Positions 1-5,972 of a DNA stretch of 8,657 nt are shown in pieces. Made by a program: the position numbers and the translations under genes. The notes beneath the pieces are model-generated. The model did not search any database and had not been told where the DNA came from. It was given only the letters and a program-made list of their open reading frames with translations. Each line of letters starts with the position of its first letter. Within the stretch, counting starts at the first letter, position 1. The DNA is from Thermoplasmata archaeon (GTDB lineage Archaea > Thermoplasmatota > Thermoplasmata > Lutacidiplasmatales > UBA184): contig JASHVP010000095.1 of the NCBI GenBank assembly GCA_030044475.1, positions 1 to 8,657 of the forward strand, in the 5' to 3' direction.

Positions 1-118
1 AGTCCGAATGCCGGCGAGCCGGTACGTACGGCGACCGGGTAATCTCCGGAGGCTCGCAGAGCGGCACCGTACGGCCTTCCCACAAAGGCTATCCGCAATT
101 GTGAGACTATTGCCAGCG

Positions 119-349
119 ATGGCTCTAGCGGATCGACCCACTACGATCACCATCCGTTCCAGCACGCGCGAACTTCTAGAAAGCATGAAGCGCCCTGGAG
201 AGACCTACGACGATTTACTTCAGGAGCTGACCGAGGAGTACTATCCGCCCCGGCTCTTGGCGGAGCTCAAGAAGCGAGTCGCCGACGTGCGAGGGGACCG
301 GGTGAAGGGAGTCCCGGCGGACGAGATGCGCCGGAGGCTCGGCCTTTGA
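119..349 (+). CDS. Antitoxin of a RelBE-like toxin-antitoxin pair
   Basis: A 76-residue protein likely to be the antitoxin that neutralises the RelE-like toxin encoded directly downstream. Residues 8-36 (TTITIRSSTRELLESM, then GETYDDLLQEL) follow the pattern of small archaeal VapB/RelB-like antitoxins: an N-terminal beta strand (TITIR) for a ribbon-helix-helix-like DNA-binding dimer, then a helix with the GE(T/S)YDDLL signature. The charged C-terminal half (residues 46-76) is the expected toxin-wrapping part. The frame is open upstream to an ATG at 8, but the family pattern begins just after the ATG at 119, so I take 119 as the start; the upstream 37 residues look like translated non-coding DNA. 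The stop TGA overlaps the TTG start of the toxin gene. GC content is lower than in the rest of the window, which suggests acquisition by transfer. Family assignment is from pattern recognition, not a search. Confidence 0.72.
   Translation: MALADRPTTITIRSSTRELLESMKRPGETYDDLLQELTEEYYPPRLLAELKKRVADVRGDRVKGVPADEMRRRLGL
333..337 (+). promoter_or_regulatory. Internal Shine-Dalgarno for the toxin gene
   Basis: GGAGG lies inside the end of the antitoxin gene, 8 bases before the TTG at 346. It supports the unusual TTG start of the toxin and implies translational coupling to the antitoxin. Confidence 0.6.
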
Positions 350-645
350 GCCTCTATCGCTTGGAATACCATCCCCGAACCGAATCGGAACTCCGGCGCC
401 TCCCGTTGCGTTTGCGCCGCCGGATCGACTGGCAGCTCGAATTTCTGCGTGCCGCGCCGTTTCGGTCCCACCCGGGCGTCCGAGTCAAAGCGACTCGAAA
501 GGTCCACGGAGTCTGGCACTTTCACGCCTCAAAGGAAGTCCGCGTCTTCTACACGACGCACGGTGAGGTCCTGTGGGTGGTGAAGATCGACCGAAGCAAG
601 GGTGTGAGACCCAGCTCGCTCCGGGAACTCCGGAAGCGACTCTAA
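346..645 (+). CDS. RelE/ParE-superfamily toxin
   Basis: A basic 99-residue protein of the size and layout of RelE-type toxins, which as a family usually cleave mRNA on the ribosome. The N-terminus (YRLEYHPRTESELRRLP) is the typical strand followed by an Arg/Lys-rich helix. The core strands carry GVWHFHASKEVRVFYTTH and then EVLWVVKIDRSKGV, equivalent to the family pattern in which a basic residue and 'vfY' are followed by 'vl.i..R'. The start is TTG at 346, sharing TTGA with the antitoxin stop. There is no internal Met, and a GGAGG sits 8 bases upstream, so TTG is the only sensible start. The gene order antitoxin then toxin, with a 4-base overlap, is standard for type II modules. Which residues are catalytic cannot be assigned here; a ParE-like gyrase target is the main alternative. 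Confidence 0.75.
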   Translation: MSLYRLEYHPRTESELRRLPLRLRRRIDWQLEFLRAAPFRSHPGVRVKATRKVHGVWHFHASKEVRVFYTTHGEVLWVVKIDRSKGVRPSSLRELRKRL

Positions 646-929
646 GGGCGGGCGCCGGCCCCGGGACCGGACGCCCCCGGAGGAGTTCCGAGGCAGTACG
701 CAGGTTCGTTAGCGTGATTGACGTTCCCAGTCGTTGGCCCGGCGCCGGACCCTCCCGAAGTTCGGTGCCGGATTCGAATCCCGGCGGGCCCGTCCGGTCT
801 CGACGCCGCGACCCCCCCGACCGGGGGATCCGGGCCGGCATCGAGCGCCCGAACGCACGGTCGCCGGCCGCCCCGGTGCCCGATTCGGGGGTGCCGGAAC
901 CGCGGTTCGTTCCCGTCGTCGTCCGAGAC
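646..929. other. Gene-free interval between the TA module and the SRPBCC gene
   Basis: No convincing gene is seen in these 284 bases. They contain a tRNA 3'-end-like fragment (768-792, listed separately) and a GC-only hairpin, five C (814-818) paired with five G (823-827) around a GACC loop. The hairpin lies beyond the 3' end of the leftward SRPBCC gene. It has no T-tract, so calling it a terminator would be a guess. Long open frames cross the interval on both strands, but they look like the usual by-product of very high GC. Confidence 0.5.
768..792 (+). pseudogene. tRNA 3'-end-like fragment (T-loop and acceptor strand)
   Basis: The stretch contains a T-loop TTCGAAT (773-779), a following T-stem strand CCCGG (780-784), an acceptor-like strand CGGGCCC (785-791) and G (792) at the discriminator position. 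The acceptor strand is identical to that of the tRNA(CAT) at the right end of this window. The 5' side of the T-stem is CCGGA, giving four pairs and an A-C mismatch at 53-61. No D-arm, anticodon arm or matching GGGCCCG 5' strand is found in the preceding 170 bases, so it is not an intact tRNA here. It may be a remnant, an attachment site, or chance. Confidence 0.35.
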
Positions 930-1424
930 TCACGGGACGTCGGCGGGGAGCTCGCGAATCGCGCGTTCGAGCTTGCCGAGGCAGTTCTCCCACCCCGGGA
1001 CGAGGCGGTGGATCACGTGGGGAGCCCCGCGCCGGAGCGAGGCCAGCCTCTCGTGGACGACCGAGACCTGGGTGTCGCCGTCCCGTCCGGCGCGGAGCCG
1101 GACCGTGACGAGGGTGTCGTAGTACTCCCCCTTCTCCGGCTCCGTCCCGACGAACGCCCAGTGGTAGACGAGCTCCCGCGGGGGGTCGATCTTGACGTAC
1201 CGTCCCTCGAACTTGCCGGTGCTCACGCCCCGTTGCGAATGCCAGACCTCGACGCGGCCGCCCACCCGCGCGTCGACGGTGATCCGGTCGAGATCCAGCT
1301 CGTCCGGGGTGATCCACTGGCGCATCAGCTCGGGCTCGAGGAAGGCGCGGAAGACCCGATCGGGGGAGGCGTGGAGAGTTCGCTCGATCCGGACCGCGAC
1401 TTCCGACTCGTCGGGCGGGCTCAT
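930..1424 (-). CDS. SRPBCC / AHSA1-like (START-fold) protein
   Basis: A 164-residue protein of the SRPBCC helix-grip fold, AHSA1 branch, which forms a hydrophobic cavity for a small ligand. Residues 9-38 (VAVRIERTLHASPDRVFRAF ... RQW) are the characteristic first strand and helix, in which the 'a.p..Vf.a..dpe....W' pattern is clear. Residues 52-60 (ARVGGRVEV) and 69-92 (TGKFEGRYVKIDPPRELVYHW) match the family's central strands. HVIHRLVPGWENCLGKLERAI (136-156) is the long C-terminal helix with its 'GW...L..L' signature. The length is normal. The ATG at 1424 overlaps the stop of the upstream ArsR regulator by 4 bases, so the two form an operon. Pairing with this ArsR type is common and suggests the regulator controls it. 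The ligand or reaction is unknown. Confidence 0.85.
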   Translation of the reverse strand: MSPPDESEVAVRIERTLHASPDRVFRAFLEPELMRQWITPDELDLDRITVDARVGGRVEVWHSQRGVSTGKFEGRYVKIDPPRELVYHWAFVGTEPEKGEYYDTLVTVRLRAGRDGDTQVSVVHERLASLRRGAPHVIHRLVPGWENCLGKLERAIRELPADVP

Positions 1425-1750
1425 GACTTCCTTCGCTTCGCCGGGGCGAGCTCGCGCTGCAGCGCCCGGTCCATCCGGCTCAGCCCGTCGAGCCAGAACC
1501 GCTCGTAGTAGGAAAGCCATTCGGACGCCGCTCGGAGCGACTGTCCCCGGATCGAGTACAGGTGATGGCGACCCGCCGGGCGGAGCGAGACCACTCCCGA
1601 CTCCCGCAGGAGGCGCAACTGCTTCGAGACGGTCGGCTGCGACATGTGGGTGCGGCGGACCAATTCGTTGACGGAGCGCTCCCCGTCCCGTAGGGCCTCG
1701 AGCAGGTGCCTCCGCGACGGCCTCGCGAGGAGCTGAAAGACGTCGACCAT
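1421..1750 (-). CDS. ArsR-family winged-helix transcriptional regulator
   Basis: A 109-residue ArsR/SmtB-type repressor-like protein. Residues 3-22 (DVFQLLARPSRRHLLEALRD) give the family's first helices ('ala.ptR..ll..L'). Residues 26-54 (SVNEL ... MSQPTVSKQLRLLRESGVV) are the helix-turn-helix with the recognition helix QPTVSKQLRLL. RPAGRHHLYSI (57-67) is the wing. The C-terminal helix EWLSYYERFWLDGLSRMDRALQ is typical of regulators paired with SRPBCC genes. No metal-binding Cys motif is present, so metal sensing is unlikely. The frame opens at an ATG at 1783, but that start would put the TATATA box (1772-1777) inside the gene. The ATG at 1750 lies about 25 bases from that box and begins exactly at the family's normal N-terminus, so I prefer it. 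It is followed by the SRPBCC gene with an ATGA overlap. Confidence 0.87.
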   Translation of the reverse strand: MVDVFQLLARPSRRHLLEALRDGERSVNELVRRTHMSQPTVSKQLRLLRESGVVSLRPAGRHHLYSIRGQSLRAASEWLSYYERFWLDGLSRMDRALQRELAPAKRRKS

Positions 1751-1753
1751 CGA

Positions 1754-1792
1754 CCATGCATGGCCAAAGGGATATATGTCCATTTATGCATG
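1754..1792. promoter_or_regulatory. Shared divergent promoter with flanking ATGCAT palindromes
   Basis: TATATA (1772-1777) sits in a nearly symmetrical GGATATATGTCC, so it can act in both directions. Its centre is about 25 bases from the ArsR start at 1750, as in a leaderless archaeal gene. A second AT-rich box, CATTTATG (1781-1788), could serve the rightward gene. The perfect 10-base palindrome CCATGCATGG (1754-1763) and a second ATGCAT (1786-1791) lie 30 bases apart on either side of the TATA box and are candidate operators for the ArsR protein. The boxes are seen directly; binding is inferred. Confidence 0.5.
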
Positions 1793-1854
1793 TGACGATG
1801 CCCTCGGGCGCCGACGCGGACCCGCGAGGCTCCGAAGGAACGGGGGACGAAACG

Positions 1855-2433
1855 ATGCGGAAAATCACGGCAAACGCGTACATGACCTTGGACGGCCGCG
1901 GCGAGTTTCCGGAGTATCCGGGGTCGGACCGACCCTCGGACGGGGTCAGCGCCCTCTTCCGCCACCTGTGGTTCGACCGGTTCGACGACGTCACGACCGT
2001 CATCATGGGCCGACGCTCGTTCCTCGGCCACCAGCGGACCTGGAGCGAGAAGGCCGTCAAGCCGGGCGAGGCGAAGTGGCTCCTCGACTACCGCCGATAT
2101 CTCGACCGGGTGGAGAAGATCTGCCTCTCGCACCGGCTCAAGTCCACGGACTGGGAGAACTCCCGGATCCTGAAGGGGGACCTCGCCCGGATCCTGACGA
2201 AGCTCCGCCACGAGAACGGCGGGAACATCATGCTCGAGGGCGGGCCGGCCGTGGTCCGGGAGTGCCTGCGTCGCGACCTGGCCGACGATTACTGGTTCTT
2301 CGTCATGCCCGTCGTCTACGGGAAGGGCCCGCGGTACTGGGGGCCGATGGACAAGCAGTGCACCCTGAAGCTCGTCGAGACCAAGCCCGGGGAGGACCGG
2401 GAGATCCTGCTCCACTACGAGGCCGTTCGGTAG
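1855..2433 (+). CDS. RibD_C-domain (dihydrofolate-reductase-like) protein
   Basis: A 192-residue protein with the RibD C-terminal/DHFR-like reductase fold, which binds NADP(H). MRKITANAYMTLDGRGEFPE (1-20) is the family's N-terminus. TTVIMGRRSF (47-56) is the nucleotide-binding turn ('lvlGR.ty'). NIMLEGGPAVVRECLRRDLADDYWFFVMPVVYGKG (124-158) contains the GG motif and 'l.DE......PV..G.G' signature. I chose the ATG at 1855 because the domain starts there and GGGGGA lies upstream. An in-frame ATG at 1798, about 24 bases from the TATATA box, would allow a leaderless form with 19 extra residues. It is divergent from the ArsR-SRPBCC pair and probably part of the same regulon. The true substrate is unknown; members are often annotated as dihydrofolate reductase without evidence of that activity. 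Confidence 0.85.
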   Translation: MRKITANAYMTLDGRGEFPEYPGSDRPSDGVSALFRHLWFDRFDDVTTVIMGRRSFLGHQRTWSEKAVKPGEAKWLLDYRRYLDRVEKICLSHRLKSTDWENSRILKGDLARILTKLRHENGGNIMLEGGPAVVRECLRRDLADDYWFFVMPVVYGKGPRYWGPMDKQCTLKLVETKPGEDREILLHYEAVR

Positions 2434-2448
2434 GAACCGCCGCGGCCG

Positions 2449-3408
2449 TCACCCGGCCCCGGCCGGTCCTCGGCGACCGGCGGCGTCGGGCGGGGGCCCG
2501 CCGGAATGGGCCGGCCCCGAGAGTTCGAGGACGGCCAGCGCGATGAGGACGAGGGCGAGACCCGCGACCTCCGCCCAGCCGAGCCCCTCGCCGAAGGCGA
2601 AGATCCCGAGCCCGAGCGCCGCGACCGGGTTGACGAACGTCACGAGATTGGCCGTGACCGGACCGGATCCTTCGAGGATCCGGAAGAAGACCGTGTACCC
2701 GACCACCAGGGAGACGACCGCGAAGTACACGATCGAACCGATCACCGGCACGGTCGTCGGTACGGCGAGGGACCTCCCGAGCCACGCGAGGGTCACGATG
2801 GCGGCCACGCCGGCCCCCGCGAACTGGGCCGTGCGGCCCCACCAGCTTTCGCCGGTCGGCCGTCGCACGCCCATCAGCACGGCGCCGCCTCCCTGGCACG
2901 TCGCCCCGATCCCGAACGCGGAGATGGACCACGGGTTCGCGATCGGCCCGCCCGAGCCGGCCCCGACGCCGAGGGTGACCACCCCGAGCAATCCGATCCC
3001 GAGCGCGACGGCGAACAGAGCGCCGGGCCGAGGTCCCCGTTGGAGGACCAGGAGGATCGCCAAGCTGATCGCCGGGGACGTGGCATAGACGATCGACGCC
3101 GCTCCCCCGGTCGCATACTGCTCCCCCCAGAACAGCGGGAGGTTGATTCCGCCGATCATCAGCGCGCCGATCCCGGCCGACTCGGCGAGGGATCGAGAGG
3201 ACGGGGCGGGCGCCCGACGGGCCCCCGCAATCCCCGCCGCGACGACCGCCGCCAGCAGGAAGTCGAGGGTCGCCAGCGCGAACGGTGACCCGCCGGCGGC
3301 GATCCCGACCCGGGCGATCGGGAACGTCGCGCCCCAGAGCACCCCCAGCCCGACGATCCACGGGAGCATCGACGGTCGAGGACCCGGGCCGGACCGAAGC
3401 CCGCGCAT
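2449..3408 (-). CDS. EamA-family (DMT superfamily) transporter
   Basis: A 319-residue integral membrane protein with two EamA repeats and about ten hydrophobic segments. The first begins near residue 14 (MLPWIVGLGVLWGATFPIAR), where the 'l.WG..f....' pattern typical of repeat 1 is plain. The inter-repeat junction lies around residues 150-165. Repeat 2 ends with VTFVNPVAALGLGIFAFGEGLGWAEVAG (256-283), which has the family's 'P..a......gE.......G' signature with Pro261 and Glu274. The C-terminal 20 residues are Gly/Pro-rich and probably disordered in the cytoplasm. Members export amino acids, metabolites or drugs; the substrate cannot be read from sequence. ATG 3408 is preferred because a weak CATACG box lies about 26 bases upstream; ATG 3369 is possible. 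It converges on the RibD_C gene with a 15-base gap. Confidence 0.88.
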   Translation of the reverse strand: MRGLRSGPGPRPSMLPWIVGLGVLWGATFPIARVGIAAGGSPFALATLDFLLAAVVAAGIAGARRAPAPSSRSLAESAGIGALMIGGINLPLFWGEQYATGGAASIVYATSPAISLAILLVLQRGPRPGALFAVALGIGLLGVVTLGVGAGSGGPIANPWSISAFGIGATCQGGGAVLMGVRRPTGESWWGRTAQFAGAGVAAIVTLAWLGRSLAVPTTVPVIGSIVYFAVVSLVVGYTVFFRILEGSGPVTANLVTFVNPVAALGLGIFAFGEGLGWAEVAGLALVLIALAVLELSGPAHSGGPPPDAAGRRGPAGAG

Positions 3409-3444
3409 CGCCGGAGGAGTCGGCCGGCGGCGTATGGAGGGCGT

Positions 3445-3460
3445 GTCAAGGAGAGTTGAC
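3445..3460. promoter_or_regulatory. Inverted repeat GTCAA-N6-TTGAC in a divergent intergenic region
   Basis: Two perfect 5-base arms (3445-3449 and 3456-3460) lie in the 138-base region between the leftward transporter start and the rightward carbamate kinase start. It is a possible operator for either gene. The arms are short, so chance is a real alternative. Confidence 0.25.
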
Positions 3461-3500
3461 GCCGACCCGACCCTCGAGGCGCGACGCGGCCGAACGCCCC

Positions 3501-3539
3501 TTTATCTCCCGACGGCCCGGTCGCCGACCGGGGGAGGTC
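3501..3539 (+). promoter_or_regulatory. Carbamate kinase promoter and Shine-Dalgarno
   Basis: TTTATCT (3501-3507) is an AT-rich box in a GC-rich context, matching an archaeal TATA box. Initiation about 26 bases on would give a leader of roughly 20 bases. GGGGAGGTC (3531-3539) provides a strong GGAGGT ribosome site ending about 8 bases before ATG 3547, which fixes the start. Confidence 0.6.
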
Positions 3540-3546
3540 GGAGTCG

Positions 3547-4593
3547 ATGCCGCGCGAGCGGGCGCCGCTCGGAGGGCGTCGCCTCCTCGTCGCCCTCGGG
3601 GGCAACGCGCTCCAAGGGGCCCGGGGCACCGGCACGTGGACGGACGCGGTCCGGCAGATGCGCCGTACGGCACGGGCCCTCGCGCGCGCGGTGGCCGACG
3701 GGCACGAGCTCGTCCTGACGCACGGGAACGGTCCCCAGGTGGGCAACCTCCTCCGGGAGGCCGAACTCGGGGCCGCGGAGGTCCCTCCTCCCCCGATGTT
3801 CGTCCTGGACGCGGAGTCGGAAGGTCAGGTCGGCTACCTCATCGCCTCGGAACTGTCCGCCGCTCTCGACCGGGCCGGGGCCCCTCGCAGCGTCCTCCCC
3901 CTCGTCTGTCGAACGGAGGTCGACCCCCGGGACCCCGCGTTTCGGATCCCGGACAAGCCGGTCGGTCGGTACTATACGCGGGCCGACGCGGATCGCCTCC
4001 GGCGATCACGGGGTTGGACGCTGCGCGAGGACGCGGTCCGCGGCGGCTGGCGACGGGTCGTTCCGTCGCCGAGGCCGCGGCGCTGGCTGGAGGCGCCGGC
4101 GGTGCGCGCCGCGCTCGACGCCGGTCTCGGTCGACGGTGCGTGTTCGTGGTCACGGGAGGCGGTGGCGTGCCGGTCGTGCGCGAGGCCCGGGGTCGGTAT
4201 CGGGGGGTCGACGCGGTGATCGACAAGGACCGGGCGGCCGCCCTCGCCGCCCGGGCGCTCGGGTGCGGTACGCTCGTCATCGTCACCGATGTGCCCGGGG
4301 CCGCCGTGGCGTTCGGGACCCCTTCGGCCCGGTGGCTCGGCGAGGTCTCCGCGGGAGAGCTCGACCGCCGACGGCGGGCCGGCGAGTTCGGAGCCGGAAC
4401 GATGGCTCCCAAGGTCGAGGCCGTCCTCGACTTCGTGCGTCACGGCGGCCGGCGGGCGATCATCACCGACATCGGTTCCCTCGGGCGAGCGCTCGAAGGA
4501 CGCGCCGGTACCCGGGTGCGGGACGAGAACCGGCCCGGACCGTACCGCACCCGGCGTCGGGCCGCACCCGGCCGCGGAGAGGGACGGGCATGA
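3547..4593 (+). CDS. arcC: Carbamate kinase
   Basis: A cytoplasmic enzyme of the amino-acid-kinase family that transfers phosphate between carbamoyl phosphate and ADP, giving ATP, carbamate and then ammonia and CO2. Motifs seen in order: LGGNAL (17-22), THGNGPQVG (58-66), EGQVGYLI (92-99), KPVG (137-140), VPSPRP (172-177), TGGGGVPV (203-210), IDKD (225-228), VTDVPG (246-251), AGTMAPKVEA (283-292, usually GSMGPKVEA) and AIITDI (304-309). The length is 348 residues against about 310 for the family; the extra is an Arg/Pro-rich tail after residue 325. The start has a clear GGAGGT site. Its stop overlaps the arginine deiminase ATG by 4 bases (ATGA), so the two are co-translated and this copy likely works in arginine breakdown. 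Confidence 0.96.
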   Translation: MPRERAPLGGRRLLVALGGNALQGARGTGTWTDAVRQMRRTARALARAVADGHELVLTHGNGPQVGNLLREAELGAAEVPPPPMFVLDAESEGQVGYLIASELSAALDRAGAPRSVLPLVCRTEVDPRDPAFRIPDKPVGRYYTRADADRLRRSRGWTLREDAVRGGWRRVVPSPRPRRWLEAPAVRAALDAGLGRRCVFVVTGGGGVPVVREARGRYRGVDAVIDKDRAAALAARALGCGTLVIVTDVPGAAVAFGTPSARWLGEVSAGELDRRRRAGEFGAGTMAPKVEAVLDFVRHGGRRAIITDIGSLGRALEGRAGTRVRDENRPGPYRTRRRAAPGRGEGRA

Positions 4594-5933
4594 CCCCCCG
4601 TCCGGCCGCCCCGGAGCCGCTGCGGGCCGCGTCCGCTCGAGCGGAGTGGGATCCGCTGGTCGAGGTCTTGATCCACCGGCCCGGCGTCGAGATGTTCTTC
4701 GGCCTCCTCGAGCCGTACGCCTTCCTCTACGAGCGGGCGTTCCGCGCGGCGGAGGCGTCCGCCGAGCACGCCCGGCTCGAGCAGGCGCTCCGGCGCGAAG
4801 GGGTCCGGGTGCGACGGCTCGTCCACCTCGCGCTCGAGATCGGGGCGCGCCAGCCGGCGCTGATCGCGCGGGTCCGCCAGCAGGTCCTCCGGGTCGTCCG
4901 CTACGCGGGACCCCGTTCGATGGTCGACGCGTCGTACGCCGCGCTGCGCCGCAATCTGGCGGAGTTTGACGGGGAGACGCTCTTCAACATCCTGCTGCTC
5001 CGCCCGTCGGTCCACCTGGCGCGTCGCGCCGGCACGCGCGTGATCTTCCCCCGCGTGGAGCTCGACACTCCGCTGGCGAACCTCTACTTCCTGCGGGACC
5101 AGCAGGCGCTCACCCGAAACGGGTTCGTCGTGGGAAGGATGTCGAAGCCCCAGCGTCGCCCGGAGCCGCAGCTCACGGGAGCCCTCCTGCGGTCCTGGGG
5201 GGCTCCGGTCGTGGCGGACGTGCGGGCTCCCGGGACGTTCGAGGGCGGGGACTTCCTGCCGATGGGCGACTTCGCGCTCCTCGGCACCGGGGACCGGACG
5301 AACGACTCCGGCGTGCGGCAGCTCCTGCGGGCCCCGCTCGGATTCGACGAGGTCGCGGTCGTGCACCAGCCGACGCATCCGGCGATCCCCGGGTACGACC
5401 CCGACCCGATGATCAACATGCACCTGGACACGTACCTCAACGTCCCGGGGGACGGGCTCGCCGTCGGCTGTCTCCCGCTCCTCGAGCGGGCTCGCACGGA
5501 GGTCTTTCGACGGTCGTCGCGGGGAACGATGGTCCGCGTCGGTCGGGCCGGCTCGTTGCGGGAGTACCTCGCCGCGAAGCGGTTCGAGGTGCTGCCGATC
5601 TCGACCCTCGAGCAGATGAGCTACGCGTCGAACTTCCTGTGCCTGCGAGACCGTCGGATCGTCGCGGTCGAGGTCGCCGCGGAGGTCGACCGCGTGCTGG
5701 GCGCGCTGGCGGTCGCGGCCCGGCGGAATCGACGGCGGTACGGGGCATTGCTCGCCGTGGCCCGTCGCGATCGGGCGAGGGCGCGCGACGGCCCCGGCTA
5801 CTTCCCCCGGACCCGGGCCGTGCGCGACCGGGGGATCGCCGTCGTACCGTTGCGGCTGCAGGAGATCACCGGTGGCTACGGCGGCGCGCACTGCATGACG
5901 TGCGTCACCCGACGCCGGGTCAACGTCGCTTGA
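4590..5933 (+). CDS. arcA: Arginine deiminase
   Basis: Hydrolyses L-arginine to L-citrulline and ammonia, the first step of the arginine deiminase pathway. The 447-residue protein has the pentein-fold active-site set. FLRDQQ (168-173) holds Asp170, FEGGD (217-221) holds Glu218, and MHLDTYLN (277-284) holds His278 and Asp280. GGAHCMTC near the C-terminus holds the nucleophile Cys435. The N-terminus (EWDPLVEVLIHRPGVEM) is the typical 'g.L..vllh.Pg.e' opening, followed by a helical insertion (roughly 85-140) as in true arginine deiminases. FLRDQ replaces the bacterial FTRDP and HCMTC replaces RCMS.P, so it is a divergent member; another guanidino-group hydrolase or amidinotransferase is the alternative. 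Linkage to carbamate kinase favours deiminase. GGAGAGGGA (4576-4584) is its ribosome site. No ornithine carbamoyltransferase is adjacent. Confidence 0.9.
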   Translation: MTPRPAAPEPLRAASARAEWDPLVEVLIHRPGVEMFFGLLEPYAFLYERAFRAAEASAEHARLEQALRREGVRVRRLVHLALEIGARQPALIARVRQQVLRVVRYAGPRSMVDASYAALRRNLAEFDGETLFNILLLRPSVHLARRAGTRVIFPRVELDTPLANLYFLRDQQALTRNGFVVGRMSKPQRRPEPQLTGALLRSWGAPVVADVRAPGTFEGGDFLPMGDFALLGTGDRTNDSGVRQLLRAPLGFDEVAVVHQPTHPAIPGYDPDPMINMHLDTYLNVPGDGLAVGCLPLLERARTEVFRRSSRGTMVRVGRAGSLREYLAAKRFEVLPISTLEQMSYASNFLCLRDRRIVAVEVAAEVDRVLGALAVAARRNRRRYGALLAVARRDRARARDGPGYFPRTRAVRDRGIAVVPLRLQEITGGYGGAHCMTCVTRRRVNVA

Positions 5934-5939
5934 CGCCCC

Positions 5940-5946
5940 CCTTAAG
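5940..5946 (+). promoter_or_regulatory. TATA-like box of the aminotransferase gene
   Basis: The AT-rich CCTTAAG in the 39-base gap after arginine deiminase lies about 29 bases before ATG 5973, and no Shine-Dalgarno sequence sits between. This spacing fits a leaderless transcript, so the aminotransferase is probably transcribed separately from the arginine genes. Confidence 0.55.
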
Positions 5947-5972
5947 CCCGGTCCGCCCGGTGCGACCGCGCG

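Noticed and set aside
8..118. N-terminal extension of the antitoxin to ATG 8
   Set aside because: The first 37 residues are Arg-rich without family similarity, and antitoxins of this type start just before the TTITIR strand.
765..787. A tRNA T-arm on the minus strand at the same ATTCGAAT palindrome
   Set aside because: The palindrome makes both strands look alike, but on the minus strand the following acceptor strand ACCGAAC has no partner GTTCGGT upstream.
650..792. A complete intron-containing tRNA ending at 792
   Set aside because: The best 5' candidate, GGGACCG at 663-669, leaves an A-G mismatch in the acceptor, and no D-arm or anticodon arm could be folded. Only the 3' end is tRNA-like.
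811..827. GC hairpin as a terminator of the SRPBCC operon
   Set aside because: Five C-G pairs with no following T-run in a G/C-tract-rich region are not enough, and archaeal termination relies chiefly on T-tracts.
573..1508. Open frames on the plus strand over the SRPBCC and ArsR genes
   Set aside because: They are antisense to two well-supported genes and show no recognisable motifs.
1751..1783. ArsR start at ATG 1783 giving 120 residues
   Set aside because: It would place the TATATA box and the CCATGCATGG palindrome inside the gene, and the extra 11 residues do not fit the family's N-terminus. It cannot be fully excluded.
3285..4589. Upstream extension of the arginine deiminase frame into a single 882-residue frame, suggesting a fusion protein
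   Set aside because: The extension overlaps carbamate kinase in another frame and reads as low-complexity Arg/Gly/Pro sequence. The deiminase family N-terminus begins right after ATG 4590.
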